Assembly: GCA_963921195.1 (NCBI GenBank)
Contig: OY992537.1
Coordinates: 53,282,313 to 53,346,312 of the forward strand
Length of the DNA: 64,000 bases
Direction: 5' to 3'
From: Pegoplata infirma
Lineage: Eukaryota; Arthropoda; Insecta; Diptera; Anthomyiidae
Part shown: one piece after another, positions 11,811-20,728 of the stretch
Position numbering within the stretch: position 1 is the first letter of the stretch
Layout of the letters: each line of letters starts with the position of its first letter
The notes under the pieces: model-generated
The model's input: only the letters and a program-made list of their open reading frames with translations
Databases searched by the model: none
Told to the model about the DNA's origin: nothing
Made by a program: the position numbers and the translations under genes

Positions 11811-12236
11811 CCCAGCAAAAACTTGGTAATGACACGTCATTACCATTCGAATTACTTAGTAATGACAGAAAATTACCTTTAGCATTATTTTAAAATGTAA
11901 AATAAGGACTTTTTAATAATGACTTACCGAAGTCATTATAATAAAATAAAAAAAAATCAGAACTAGATTTACACTTTTTGACTCACTGTACATTATTTTA
12001 TTAAAAATAAAATAAATTTAAATATTTTTTTATTTTTTAAATTTTTTTTTTAAAATAATTTTTTCATTACCTATAAGTACATACGTAATTAGTTATTAAT
12101 ACTGTTTTGATAATCATTACATTTGGCACATTTGCTTGTAAATGTAATGGGAAAGGTAATTCGAATCAGAAGTAGTTATAACTTTTGAATTTCCCATTAC
12201 ACATTTCATTACTTGGTAATGCAAGTTTTTGCTGGG
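11811..12236. mobile_element. MITE with cccagcaaaaacttg terminal inverted repeats
   Basis: The left end cccagcaaaaacttggtaat pairs with the right end ggtaatgcaagtttttgctggg over about 15 bp. The interior repeats taatgac/gtcatta many times, giving a partly palindromic body of 426 bp with no reading frame. The flanks share only CA, so the target duplication and superfamily are unresolved. Confidence 0.6.
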
Positions 12237-12529
12237 CAATATTTCTTTTCCCATCAAACATACTTTTGACAAGAACATTGTACTACATAATACTAATGTA
12301 AGTAACATGAAAAACACAATACAAAGATAAGATCTTAAATACTTAAACAAAAAAGGACCAACAAAAACACACAGATAAAAATGACAATTAATTCATTAAT
12401 TTTTTTTAATTGCAGTGACTAATTTGAGGAAAGGCAGGTGAGAGTTTTATATGGAGAATAAGGGTGGGATAGTGTTGTATTTTGTTTAAATTTGTCAAAA
12501 AATTAATTTTTTTTCAGATTTTTAATTAT

Positions 12530-12610
12530 TTTTACAAGTAATTTTAAAACAAATGGAAAATTTTTATGCGAAAAGCTTAGGCTTGGTGAAAAAGTAGTTT
12601 TGGTAAAAAA
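12530..12610 (+). repeat. Repeat H fragment (gcttaggcttggtgaaaaag)
   Basis: The segment gaaaagcttaggcttggtgaa then aaagtagttttggtaaaa recurs near 59765-59805, 63545-63600 and 63955-64000. Elsewhere it follows a mini-me end, so it is probably the far 3' part of that subfamily. Confidence 0.45.
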
Positions 12611-12639
12611 AAAAATGATTTTTTGTTCAACGAAAAACA

Positions 12640-13074
12640 AAATTTGGTGAAAAAAAATTTTGATGAAAAAAAATTTTTGATGAATTTTTTTGATGAAAAA
12701 AAAAATATTTTGATGTAAAAAAAAATTGATGAAAAAAAATATGAAAAAAAAAAAATTTTGGTAAGAAAAAAATTAATAATAAAAAATTTGATGAAAAAAA
12801 TTGATGAAAAAAATATGATAAAAAAATTATGAAAAAAAATTTTGATGAAAAAAAAAATTGATGAAAAAAAAAATTAATGAAAAAAAAATTTATGAAAAAA
12901 AAATTTGATGAAAAACAAAAAAATTTATAAAAAAAAAAATTTGATAAAAAAAATGTTTGAAGAAAAAAAAATTTGATGAAAAAAAAATTTGATAAAAAAA
13001 TTTGATAAAAAAATTTAAGGAAAAAAAAATTGATGAAAAAAAGTTTGATAAAAAAAAAATTATGAAAAAAAAGT
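12640..13074. repeat. Degenerate tandem array of tttgatgaaaaaa
   Basis: Irregular repetition of aaaatttgatgaaaaaa at 8-20 bp spacing. Apparent open frames here only encode phenylalanine-rich strings and are not genes. Similar arrays lie at 13130-13230, 15187-15310 (reverse) and 59810-60030, always next to mini-me ends. Confidence 0.7.
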
Positions 13075-13800
13075 AAGAGTGTTAAATTCGGCTGTGCCGA
13101 ATCTTTTATATTCAAACATTTTAAAATGTTTGAAGAAAAAAAAATTTGATGAAAAAAAAATTTGATAAAAAAATTTAAGGAAAAAAAAATTGATGACAAA
13201 AAGTTTGATAAAAAAAAAAATTATGAAAAAAAAGTAAGAGTGTTAAATTCGGCTGTGCCGAATCTTTTATACCCTTCAACATGCAAAAAGTAAAAAAATA
13301 AATTGCAGGGCCTTTTCTTTCAAATTTCCTCTCGAATTTGTGTTTAAAAATGCATTCTTTTGCTTTTTGCACTAAAGAAATACAAGTTTATCATTATTAA
13401 AAAAAAAAAATTATTCCACGCCCATAAAAGGGGGCGGACCGAAAAAAAACACATTTTATAATTCTCTGGGTCCAAATGCAGGACTTTGAACTTCTTGTAG
13501 CATAAAAATGTGGCATTTGTTAAACAAAAAGACAAAAAACTATGTAAAAAGTTGTATTTTTCAGAGGTTGGTTTAGATCTTCAAGGGGGAACTTTTTCCC
13601 CCTTTGTGCGATTTTGTTCATTTACGAACTAAACCTGCCTAGGAACATAAGAAATATTCGTGCCAAATGTCGGGAGCCTAGCTCTTTTATTTTGGACTGC
13701 ATCGTGTTAACTACAGACGGACAGACACTGTCTGTCAGACAGACGGACGGACGGACGGACGGACGGACATCGCTATTAAGTCTTACACCAGGTTGAGCAT
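13075..13800 (-). mobile_element. Mini-me/DINE-like element, reverse, with duplicated 3' end
   Basis: The terminal hairpin ttcggctgtgccgaa occurs twice, at about 13088 and 13248, separated by a gatgaaaa array; the terminal segment has been duplicated in tandem. The body runs back through gggggaactttttccccct, ctaaacctgcctaggaa and a GGAC(A/G) block (ggacggacggacggacggac near 13746). The head with the TA core is missing. Confidence 0.68.
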
Positions 13801-13859
13801 TATTTTAATTAAAAGTCATCTAATGAGAAAAATTGTTGGATCAAGCACGAAAATTGTAG

Positions 13860-14045
13860 GTCAGTCATTGACTGTTCCTTGATTAAACCAATGCTTGATT
13901 TGAGTAATTTGTTAATTGTTATTTTTCTGTTATTTTTGATTAAACCAATGCTTGATTTGAGTGAGCGGTTAATCAATAATTTTGTGTTTTTTTTTTTTAT
14001 TAATCCAATGCTTGATCTGAGTGAATGGTTAATCATTATTTTACA
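13860..14045 (+). repeat. Three tandem units of about 60 bp (ccaatgcttgat)
   Basis: The block gattaaaccaatgcttgatttgagt recurs at about 13881, 13938 and 13999 (third copy with ttaatccaatgcttgatctg). Each is followed by a ggttaat and a T run. Imperfect. Confidence 0.65.
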
Positions 14046-14560
14046 GTTGTAGTGTTTTTTGTCAGTCTTTTCAAGTCTTTTTTTTAAATTGTTTTTTTTT
14101 TTTGCTTTATATTATTTTGTTTTTTTTCGTCTTGTGTGCGTGCAAGTACTTTTCTATTTGACGACTAACGAAAACTAAAACAAAAAACGCAACAGCGTTC
14201 ATCGCATTGTTACTCAAAGCCTACTATGATGAGTTTTTTTGTTTTTATGAATTTTTTTGTGAATTTTTCAGATTAGAGCAAATGGTTAATTGATTCAAGT
14301 AAAATTTAATTGAATGTCAAATTTTAAGCTGAGCAAATATTTAATTGTTTTTTTCTATTGAATATTTTTTTCTGTGTAACAATTAACGAAAAAGAAAACA
14401 AGAATTACTATTTTCATTTTCTTAAAACCAAAAATTTTAATAACTTGGGTTTGTAACTTGGATAATAATTCACCTCGTGGTGAATAGAACCATTTTTCAC
14501 CAGCTGGTGAATAAAAAGTAACACAATTATTTTTCAACAAAATAATTTTATAAGGGTTCA
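14046..14560. other. AT-rich stretch, no gene recognised
   Basis: T-rich sequence. A short palindromic segment at about 14471-14511 (ttcacctcgtggtgaa, ttcaccagctggtgaa) consists of two adjacent dyads. No coding signal. Confidence 0.3.
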
Positions 14561-14596
14561 AGTTGAAAAAAATGCAGAAGAAAAATTTAATTTCTA

Positions 14597-14671
14597 AAAA
14601 TTATAGACATTTCTGGTATTTCCTATACCGGTTTCAAACACCCCAGTTAGTGTCATCATCAGTAGGATTTT
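14597..14671 (-). ncRNA. Candidate hammerhead ribozyme, copy A1
   Basis: On the minus strand all core elements of a type I hammerhead occur in order: CTGATGA, a stem II hairpin (gacac/gtgtt, 8-nt loop), GAAA, a stem III region (C-G closing pair, internal loop, ggtat/atacc hairpin), and the cleavage triplet GTC. Stem I pairs aaaatccta with tataatttt (7 of 9 pairs, two central mismatches). The weak points are the asymmetric loop in stem III and the first T.T pair of stem II. Hammerheads in Penelope-like elements are established knowledge; activity here is untested. Confidence 0.45.
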
Positions 14672-14823
14672 AAATGTCGGTTTGTCTTGTCAATGAAAAC
14701 TGTTTTTTATATATGTAAATATTTATAGTTTCTACAGAATAAATTTTGACAGTTTCCAACACTACAATTCTATTTCTAGCAATCTCAACCTCACTTCATA
14801 CTTTCTTTCAACTTTTTTGTCTC

Positions 14824-14922
14824 TTACATTATTTCGCAAGGGTTACCAACATGATCTGGAATTGCAGACACAAATGAAGGAATTTGCATTTTCTGTTTCG
14901 GAGACGTGCCTAATGGCGACAT
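14824..14922 (-). other. 32-codon open frame inside repeat A
   Basis: On the minus strand an ATG opens MSPLGTSPKQKMQIPSF and runs 32 codons to TAA at 14824-14826. The stop overlaps ATGTAAGAG, which also resembles a splice donor. The related copy near 57150-57205 keeps most of the peptide (LGTSPKQKKQIPSFVSA) but loses frame through a 17-nt indel. It could be the start of a lost ORF1-like protein; function unknown and no host family recognised. Confidence 0.25.
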
Positions 14923-15038
14923 ATTTTGTCAGTAATTTTATTTGATTTTTTCTGTAAGTATAGATCGAGCACGGGCTCTAATTATATTTGTTATAAGGGT
15001 TCAAGTTGAAAAAATGCAGAAGAAAAATTGAATTTCTA

Positions 15039-15113
15039 AAAATTATAGACATTTCTGGTATTTCCTATACCGGTTTCAAACACCCCAGTTAGTGTCATCA
15101 TCAGTAGGATTTT
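15039..15113 (-). ncRNA. Candidate hammerhead ribozyme, copy A2
   Basis: Appears identical to copy A1 over the whole 75-nt motif, including CTGATGA, GAAA, GTC and all stems. It lies 442 bp away in the same orientation. Self-cleavage at both would release a unit-length RNA. Confidence 0.45.
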
Positions 15114-15186
15114 AAATGTCGGTTTGTCTTTTCAATGAAAACTGTTTTTTATATATGTGAATATTTATAGTTTCTACAGAATAAAA

Positions 15187-15345
15187 TTTTTTTTTTTTCA
15201 TCAAATTTTTTTTTTCATCAATTTTTTTTCCATCAAATTTGTTTTTTTCATCAAATTTTTTTTTTTCATATATTTTTTTTTTTCATCAAACTTTTTTTTC
15301 ATCACATTTTTTATACCCTCCAACTACAGTATGGGGGTATACCCA
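15187..15345 (+). repeat. tttttcatcaaa array and mini-me start fragment
   Basis: T-rich tandem array with catcaaa every 12-20 bp, interrupting repeat A. It is followed at 15311-15345 by ataccctccaactacagtatgg, the start motif of a mini-me subfamily. The rest of that element is absent. Confidence 0.55.
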
Positions 15346-16134
15346 TATATTTCGTGCTTGATCTAACAACTCATTTTTATCTGTGTACCTTATATAGGCA
15401 AACTGAGGTGGCGTCCTGCAACTTTTTTAAAATTAGACACCAGCCTAAAAACATTATCATGTTAAAACTAAACACCTTGTAATATTTTTTAATTTGTAAA
15501 ATAATTAATTTTTTTGTAAATTTACCTAAAAACTTTGTTAAATAAATTTACCAACACATAATAGTAAGATTACAAAGCAAACTGTGTAGTTTTCGTTTTA
15601 TTAAAAATGCAAGAATTTTTATAAAAAGGCAAAAATATTAGTAACATAGAATACAAGACCTTTTACTTGTAATTTTACAAACTTTTTTTTTTTGAGTGTA
15701 TGAGTATTTAATGGGAGAATATCCTTTAAAGAAAATAGAGTTAACATAAGTACTTGTTATGTTAATTCATAATGGGAAATATTAAAACGCCTCGAATCAG
15801 AATAAACTCTTTTTTATTGCATTTCTGAAAAATAATAATTTTTGTTGTACATTAAGAAATCTAAAAAATAATTAAATGACAACAGAGGTTTAGTTGAGAT
15901 GTCGACAGATTTCGGAAGAAGATGAGATGTCGACATCTCCATGTTCCCAGTTCAGTGAAATGTTAAGGTTGATCAGCACGTTATTCATGACAGCAATGTT
16001 GCCAGATCAATCCACTACAAAACAGTCAAGAAAAGCTACACAAAAAATAAGAAAAGGATAAATAAATTCAGGAAAATTAAAAAAAAAACAGAATATATCA
16101 AGATAACCTAATTTAAAAACAAAAAGCATTCTTA
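15346..16134. other. AT-rich stretch, no gene recognised
   Basis: Positions 15480-15700 belong to the tttacaag family described at 10548-11580 and end tttttttgagtgta. Positions 15890-15950 contain two close copies of agatgtcgaca. No reading frame of interest. Confidence 0.3.
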
Positions 16135-16604
16135 TAGTGCATTTACACTGGTCCTCTAAGCTAGCTTAAAGTAGATTGTGGCTCCAATCCAGTTTCAATC
16201 TATTAGATTGCCCATACAAATTTATTTTTTTCAATCTAGTAGTTTAGACTCTAATCGGCAAACGCAATCTGGTAAAGTTAGATACAACTCTGTATTTCTA
16301 TTATTTGCATTTTCCAACACTGAAAAACATCGACACAAAGCCTGCCGTTTTGATGACGCCGCCAAGTATGTTTATGCCGCCTTCATTGTTATTTGTAAAC
16401 GCCGTCTCTGTCCTTGTTAATCATATGACGACTAATTACCGTCGCTGTCTTTTAACGCAGTCACACACATTTATTACCAACTTGTTGTTATAAATGCCAA
16501 TCTTAATCTTCTCAAATTTAAAAAACGCCAATGTAAACGGTACAGATTGCAAAGTGGATTAAAATCGCAATTTACTAGATTAGAAATCCAATGTAAACGC
16601 ACTA
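16135..16604. mobile_element. PIF/Harbinger-type MITE with TTA target duplication
   Basis: Terminal inverted repeats tagtgcatttacactgg (left) and ccaatgtaaacgcacta (right) differ at two positions. TTA occurs directly before (16132-16134) and after (16605-16607), the 3-bp TWA duplication expected of PIF/Harbinger. The 470-bp body has subterminal repeats (caatctagtag, ctagattag) and no transposase. Mobilisation would need an enzyme encoded elsewhere. Confidence 0.72.
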
Positions 16605-16607
16605 TTA

Positions 16608-17055
16608 CTTGGTTTTTAATCAGATTTGTTATTTTTTTTTTTTTTTTGTACTTTTTTGTGGAATCACAAAACAAAAAAAGTAAAATTTTTTTTTCTGTGC
16701 AAAATAACTATAAAAGACATTTTTATGTTTTTCTCTCTTTTTTTATAGTATTTCATCATGTTTTTAGTTAGCAAAGCAATGATGATGAAAATAAGAAATG
16801 CTAATTAAGCTTCTTATAAAATATGCAAATTTTAAAATTTTATTTACATGCTAGAAGACAAAAAATTTATTAACACTCGCACACATATATATAAGAAAAT
16901 ACACATACACCCGCACGCACCTATAAGTTAGTGCAAACAAAGAAAAAAATGACAAGAAAGCATAATTTGTTGTAGTCATAGTTATAAACATTAAGGATAG
17001 GAAAATTTACAAATTTTAAAATCGGAATCTAATTTTTTAAAAAAAATTGGAGCTC
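16608..17055. other. AT-rich flank upstream of the full-length retrotransposon
   Basis: No gene or clear repeat. It contains a short acacatacacccgcacgcac microsatellite-like stretch near 16890-16920. It is the pre-insertion host sequence and continues after 22472. Confidence 0.3.
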
Positions 17056-17066
17056 AATCGTTTAAA
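17056..17066 (+). repeat. Target-site duplication, left copy
   Basis: aatcgtttaaa, identical to 22462-22472; fixes the 5' end of the retrotransposon. Confidence 0.9.
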
Positions 17067-17106
17067 GCTCCCGCCACTGGTAACAATCTTGAAGCGATGC
17101 GGGAGC
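17067..17106 (+). promoter_or_regulatory. 5'-terminal stem-loop of the retrotransposon
   Basis: The first eight bases, gctcccgc, are the exact reverse complement of gcgggagc at 17099-17106, with a 24-nt loop. A stem at the extreme 5' end of a full-length element could be an RNA structure or part of an internal promoter. Role not shown. Confidence 0.5.
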
Positions 17107-17222
17107 TTAAGTGTACATTAGTTGAGGTTCTGTCGGGTCGCAAGAGCGGGCTTTCTCACTCTTACGTCCTCGGCAGAAAATCGCGAATGGCATGACTAAA
17201 GGTTACCTACCCCCCCCCCCCT

Positions 17223-18755
17223 ATGATGAGTTCACTATTCAAATTAAAATCTGCAAGTGGTACGCAGACTTCGTCTGCCAATCCACCCATGGAGCCCTCA
17301 CATGAAGGTTCCATGGCCGGGGCTCAATATTTGCAGGTCCCAAACTCGTCTGCCCCAACTACTGTCCAGGCGCCTACCTCAGGCTTGGACAGCGGACATG
17401 CTACTGAGGTAGAAAAACCGTCATCACTCACCAGGCAGGATAACATGGATGTGGTTTCAGATTGTGATACCAATGATCAACTGTCGGGCTTGGATGACCT
17501 CGCCTTATTTGGTACCGACGAGGAGGATAACTTGTTGTTGTCCCCCAGACCGGTTTGTAAGGAGAGCGTTATTTCTGAGTCCGTACAAGGGGTCAAGGGT
17601 GTTGCAATTGAAGCCACCGCCTCTGCATCCGCCCAGGTGAAGGATGACACAAAACGTTTGGCAGGCTATAGGCGCTCTCTCAGGTACTTGAGGAAGTTGG
17701 CTCAACGAGATCCAGCTACCTTAAGTACAAGGGATAAGCGTCTAAAGCGCAAGCACGAATTCCATGTTCGGGTGTACGAAAGAATGAATACACCTGGCAT
17801 GGATGACTCGCCAAACGTTAAAGCACAAGATCGGTGCCAAGCTATGACGACCTCAGATCAGTCTGTGCGCCATAGCATCTCCGATGTGCGAAAAACGGAC
17901 TCCACAGTTCCTCGTGGATCCGGACAGATCACGCCCGCTAAATCGGCGATACTGGACACACGTCCCTCCACATCACGTGGTAAGGCTGTGGGCGGTGCAA
18001 AGATTTGCGGGGGTCTTACCAATGAAGCCAGAAATGGAGATGGTAAACCGAAGGAGCAAGCCGTACACACCTCGAACAAAGGTGGTACTGCAGGCTCCAA
18101 GGCGAACACCTCCAAATCTGGTGGCAAGCGGCAAAGATCCGGTGAAACACAGGTGTCTGAGGGAAAGAGGTTGAAACCTTCAACTAGCTTGACATCAGCA
18201 CCTGAGCTACAAGTAGCCATTATTGACCGAAGTCATCCAGAAGGCAGGATGGCTACGGACAGGTGGCTGCTTATAGAGGAACGGATCCTAAGGTCACTAG
18301 TTGACGCGCTCAAAGACAGTGAAGATGATTCTTTCACTGAATTTGACCACGCCAAGTGGAATAAGGGCATCAAGATCGTGGGCTGCAGCAATGATAAAGC
18401 GCTAAGCTTTCTCAAAACCTGCATCCACGGTCTTGATGACCTTTGGCCTGGGATGAAGGTAGAGGTCGTCCCTGTTGATCAGGTTCCTTATCAGGCCACA
18501 GTAAAGGTGTGGATTCCTCCTCCAGTTATAGAGGATGAATCCATACTTACGCTGCTTAAACGCCAAAATAAGGGGCTTGGTTCTGATGATTGGAGAATCA
18601 TCAGGGGGCGTGTGAGGGACAAGGGAGACGGTAAGGATCTCTGGCTAAAAATCAGCTCAGAGTCCTTGCGTCTTCTGCGTCTCTCCAAAGGCGATGTGAA
18701 GTTCGGGTTGAATCATCTGAAGATGATTCTTCCCAAAGACGAAGCGCAAAAATGA
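17223..18755 (+). CDS. Retrotransposon ORF1 protein with DUF4780-like domain
   Basis: A 510-residue protein from the first ATG after a run of C residues; a second ATG follows at once, so the start may be codon 1 or 2. Residues 1-140 are Ser/Thr/acidic and look disordered. A basic stretch at about 145-185 (YRRSLRYLRKLAQRDP, RDKRLKRKHEF) could bind RNA. A basic linker rich in Gly, Ser and Lys follows. From about 327 to 505 the sequence (VAIIDRSHPEGRM, RWLLIEE, IVGCSNDKALSFLK, LLKRQNKGLGSDDWR) fits the DUF4780 family found in insect retroelement proteins. I see no CCHC zinc knuckles. The likely role is nucleic-acid binding in the retrotransposition particle. The frame is intact, and its TGA overlaps the ORF2 ATG as ATGA. 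Confidence 0.88.
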   Translation: MMSSLFKLKSASGTQTSSANPPMEPSHEGSMAGAQYLQVPNSSAPTTVQAPTSGLDSGHATEVEKPSSLTRQDNMDVVSDCDTNDQLSGLDDLALFGTDEEDNLLLSPRPVCKESVISESVQGVKGVAIEATASASAQVKDDTKRLAGYRRSLRYLRKLAQRDPATLSTRDKRLKRKHEFHVRVYERMNTPGMDDSPNVKAQDRCQAMTTSDQSVRHSISDVRKTDSTVPRGSGQITPAKSAILDTRPSTSRGKAVGGAKICGGLTNEARNGDGKPKEQAVHTSNKGGTAGSKANTSKSGGKRQRSGETQVSEGKRLKPSTSLTSAPELQVAIIDRSHPEGRMATDRWLLIEERILRSLVDALKDSEDDSFTEFDHAKWNKGIKIVGCSNDKALSFLKTCIHGLDDLWPGMKVEVVPVDQVPYQATVKVWIPPPVIEDESILTLLKRQNKGLGSDDWRIIRGRVRDKGDGKDLWLKISSESLRLLRLSKGDVKFGLNHLKMILPKDEAQK

Positions 18756-20728
18756 CTCCTAGCTGCATGAAGGTGGTGCAGATTAATCTGCATCATTGTG
18801 AAGCAGCTACGGACGAATTGCTGCGTTTCATGGAGAGGGACGGGATAGACGTGGCTTTAGTTCAAGAACCCTGGTTGCTTGCAAACAGGGTTCGGGGATT
18901 GAAGTCACAGAAATTCATGCTCATCTCTCCATCTGGTGAAGGTAGGTTGCGAAGCTGCATTTTGTATAGGAAAGGTATTAATTTATTTCTTCTGTCTCAT
19001 TACAGTCATGGCGATCTAACGGTGGCAGCGCTCGAACGCAAGGGGATGCCAACACTAATCCTTGCGTCCATGTACTTGCCGTACGATGAGGACGACCCCC
19101 CAGCACAGCATCTGCGAACTCTTATCGAGTACTGCACGGATAAGGGCCAGGATATTGTGGTAGGTGGAGATGCCAATGCTCACCATACATTGTGGGGAAG
19201 CACTGACATCAACAGGCGAGGTGAGTCCCTTCTTGATTACCTTCTATCTACTAATTTAGTTATATGTAATAAGGGAAATAAACCGACCTTCTATAACTCA
19301 ATTAGGGAACAAGTTATTGATATAACTTTGGTCTCAAATACGGACTCGGTTAGAATTTCAGACTGGAGGGTATCTAGCGAGTGCTCTTTTTCTGACCATT
19401 ACTGGATACTCTTCAGCATTGATCTCTCAATGGAGAGTAGGATCCCTTATAGGAACCCCAAGAAAACGAACTGGGTTAAATTCCGAAGCCTTGTTAGAGC
19501 ACTACCGGCCCCAGAAATGGATAAGCCGGTCAGCATACAGGATTTGGAGGAATCTGTTTGTTTAGTGACGAACACCCTTAGGGAAGCTTATCTTAAATCC
19601 TGTCCAGAGCGCCTGCCTCCGAAGAAGATCCATCAACCATGGTGGACCCCGGGGCTCAAGCTTCTGAGGACAGAAAGTAGGAAACTCTTTAATAAGGCAA
19701 AGAAAGATAACACGGCGGAAGACTGGGAGAACTATCGTCTTAGTTTTAATGCTTTTAAGAAGGAAACCCGAAAGGCGAAAAGAGAATCCTGGTCCAACTT
19801 CTGTGGAGAATTGGAGGGGACTACGGAAGCGGCGAGACTCCGTAATGTTCTTTCTAAGGATCCCAACACACCAGGATTTCTTAATAAACCGGACGGATCC
19901 TTTGCAGAAAGCAGTCAGGAAACCATCGAACTTCTGATGGATACCCATTTTCCGGGTTGCAGAGACGAGGTGAAGGGAGAAACTCCCTTGGGTACACTTT
20001 CACCAGCTGCAATTCCAACAAATGAATTCATCAAAACGATGGTGGACGAACGCAAGATAACGTGGGCGGTACGTTCCTTCAAGCCCTACAAATCGGCAGG
20101 GCCTGATGGTATTTTTCCGGCACTCTTGCAGGAGTCCCTCGGGATAATCATGCCATGGCTACTTCGTATCTTTACGGGGAGCCTGGCATCGGGATATATA
20201 CCCTCCGAATGGAGGGAGGTTAGGGTGGTCTTTATTCCCAAGGCGGGAAAAATAAACCACAATACCGCAAAGGATTACAGACCTATCAGTCTGTCATCGT
20301 TTCTATTGAAAACTCTGGAAAGACTGGTAGATGTATATGTGAGAAGTATCCTCACATCAGACAACTTCAGCGAGGCCCAACACGCCTATCTTAAGGGTAG
20401 GTCTGTTGAGACGGCTTTGAGTGATGTTGTCGGTTTGATTGAGGATACTCTTCACAAAAAAGAGTACGTTTTGGCATCATTTCTGGACGTGGAAGGCGCG
20501 TTCAACAATGTCAAAATATCGTCAATTCTTAATGCCCTACGGAAGACGGGCACGGACACACAGATTACTCTATGGACGGGCAACATGCTGAAAAGCAGGG
20601 CGATTAACTCGAAGATAGGTGATGGTGAAGCGAGGAAAGTAGTTACAAGGGGCACACCACAGGGGGGGGTGATCTCTCCTCTTCGAGTCACTCAACGAAA
20701 TGGGTATCAAGGTGGTTGCCTATGCTGA
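18752..20728 (+). pseudogene. ORF2 5' part: endonuclease and first half of RT
   Basis: Apurinic-type endonuclease at residues 6-225: QINLHH with N12, QEPW with E39, GGDANAHH with D140 and N142, and SDHYW with D215/H216. This domain nicks target DNA. The RT follows: KSAGPDG, DYRPISLSS, the catalytic FLDVEGAF with D579, and GTPQGGVISPL near 640. Just after ISPL the frame breaks at about 20683. By comparison with the copy at 37531-39274, roughly 30 bases are missing, not a multiple of three, and the last residues listed in this frame are out of register. The start ATG overlaps the ORF1 stop, suggesting coupled translation. Everything up to the lesion is undamaged. Confidence 0.9.

Larger units (their letters stand above)
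14561..15183 (-). mobile_element. Tandem dimer of repeat A (Penelope-like or retrozyme-like)
   Basis: The block from aagggttcaagttgaaaaa to gtttctacagaataaa is present twice, with equivalent positions 442 bp apart (14597 and 15039). Between them is one full monomer including tccaacactacaattcta and gcaatctcaacctcac. Further copies lie at 51287-51560 (+) and 56949-57240 (-). Each complete junction contains a hammerhead-like motif (listed separately). Tandem units carrying hammerheads are known in Penelope-like element pLTRs and in retrozymes. No reverse transcriptase is present here, so the class is inference. Confidence 0.6.

Noticed and set aside
12627..13199. 190-codon phenylalanine-rich open frame on the minus strand
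   Set aside because: Produced by the T-rich gatgaaaa array; no sequence complexity or domain.
14561..15183. Full Penelope-like element
   Set aside because: No reverse transcriptase or GIY-YIG domain is present; only the ribozyme-bearing repeat unit is seen.
17067..17180. HDV-like ribozyme at the retrotransposon 5' end, as known in R2 and some LOA-type elements
   Set aside because: A P1-like stem exists, but I could not find a P2 partner or a convincing J4/2 catalytic strand.
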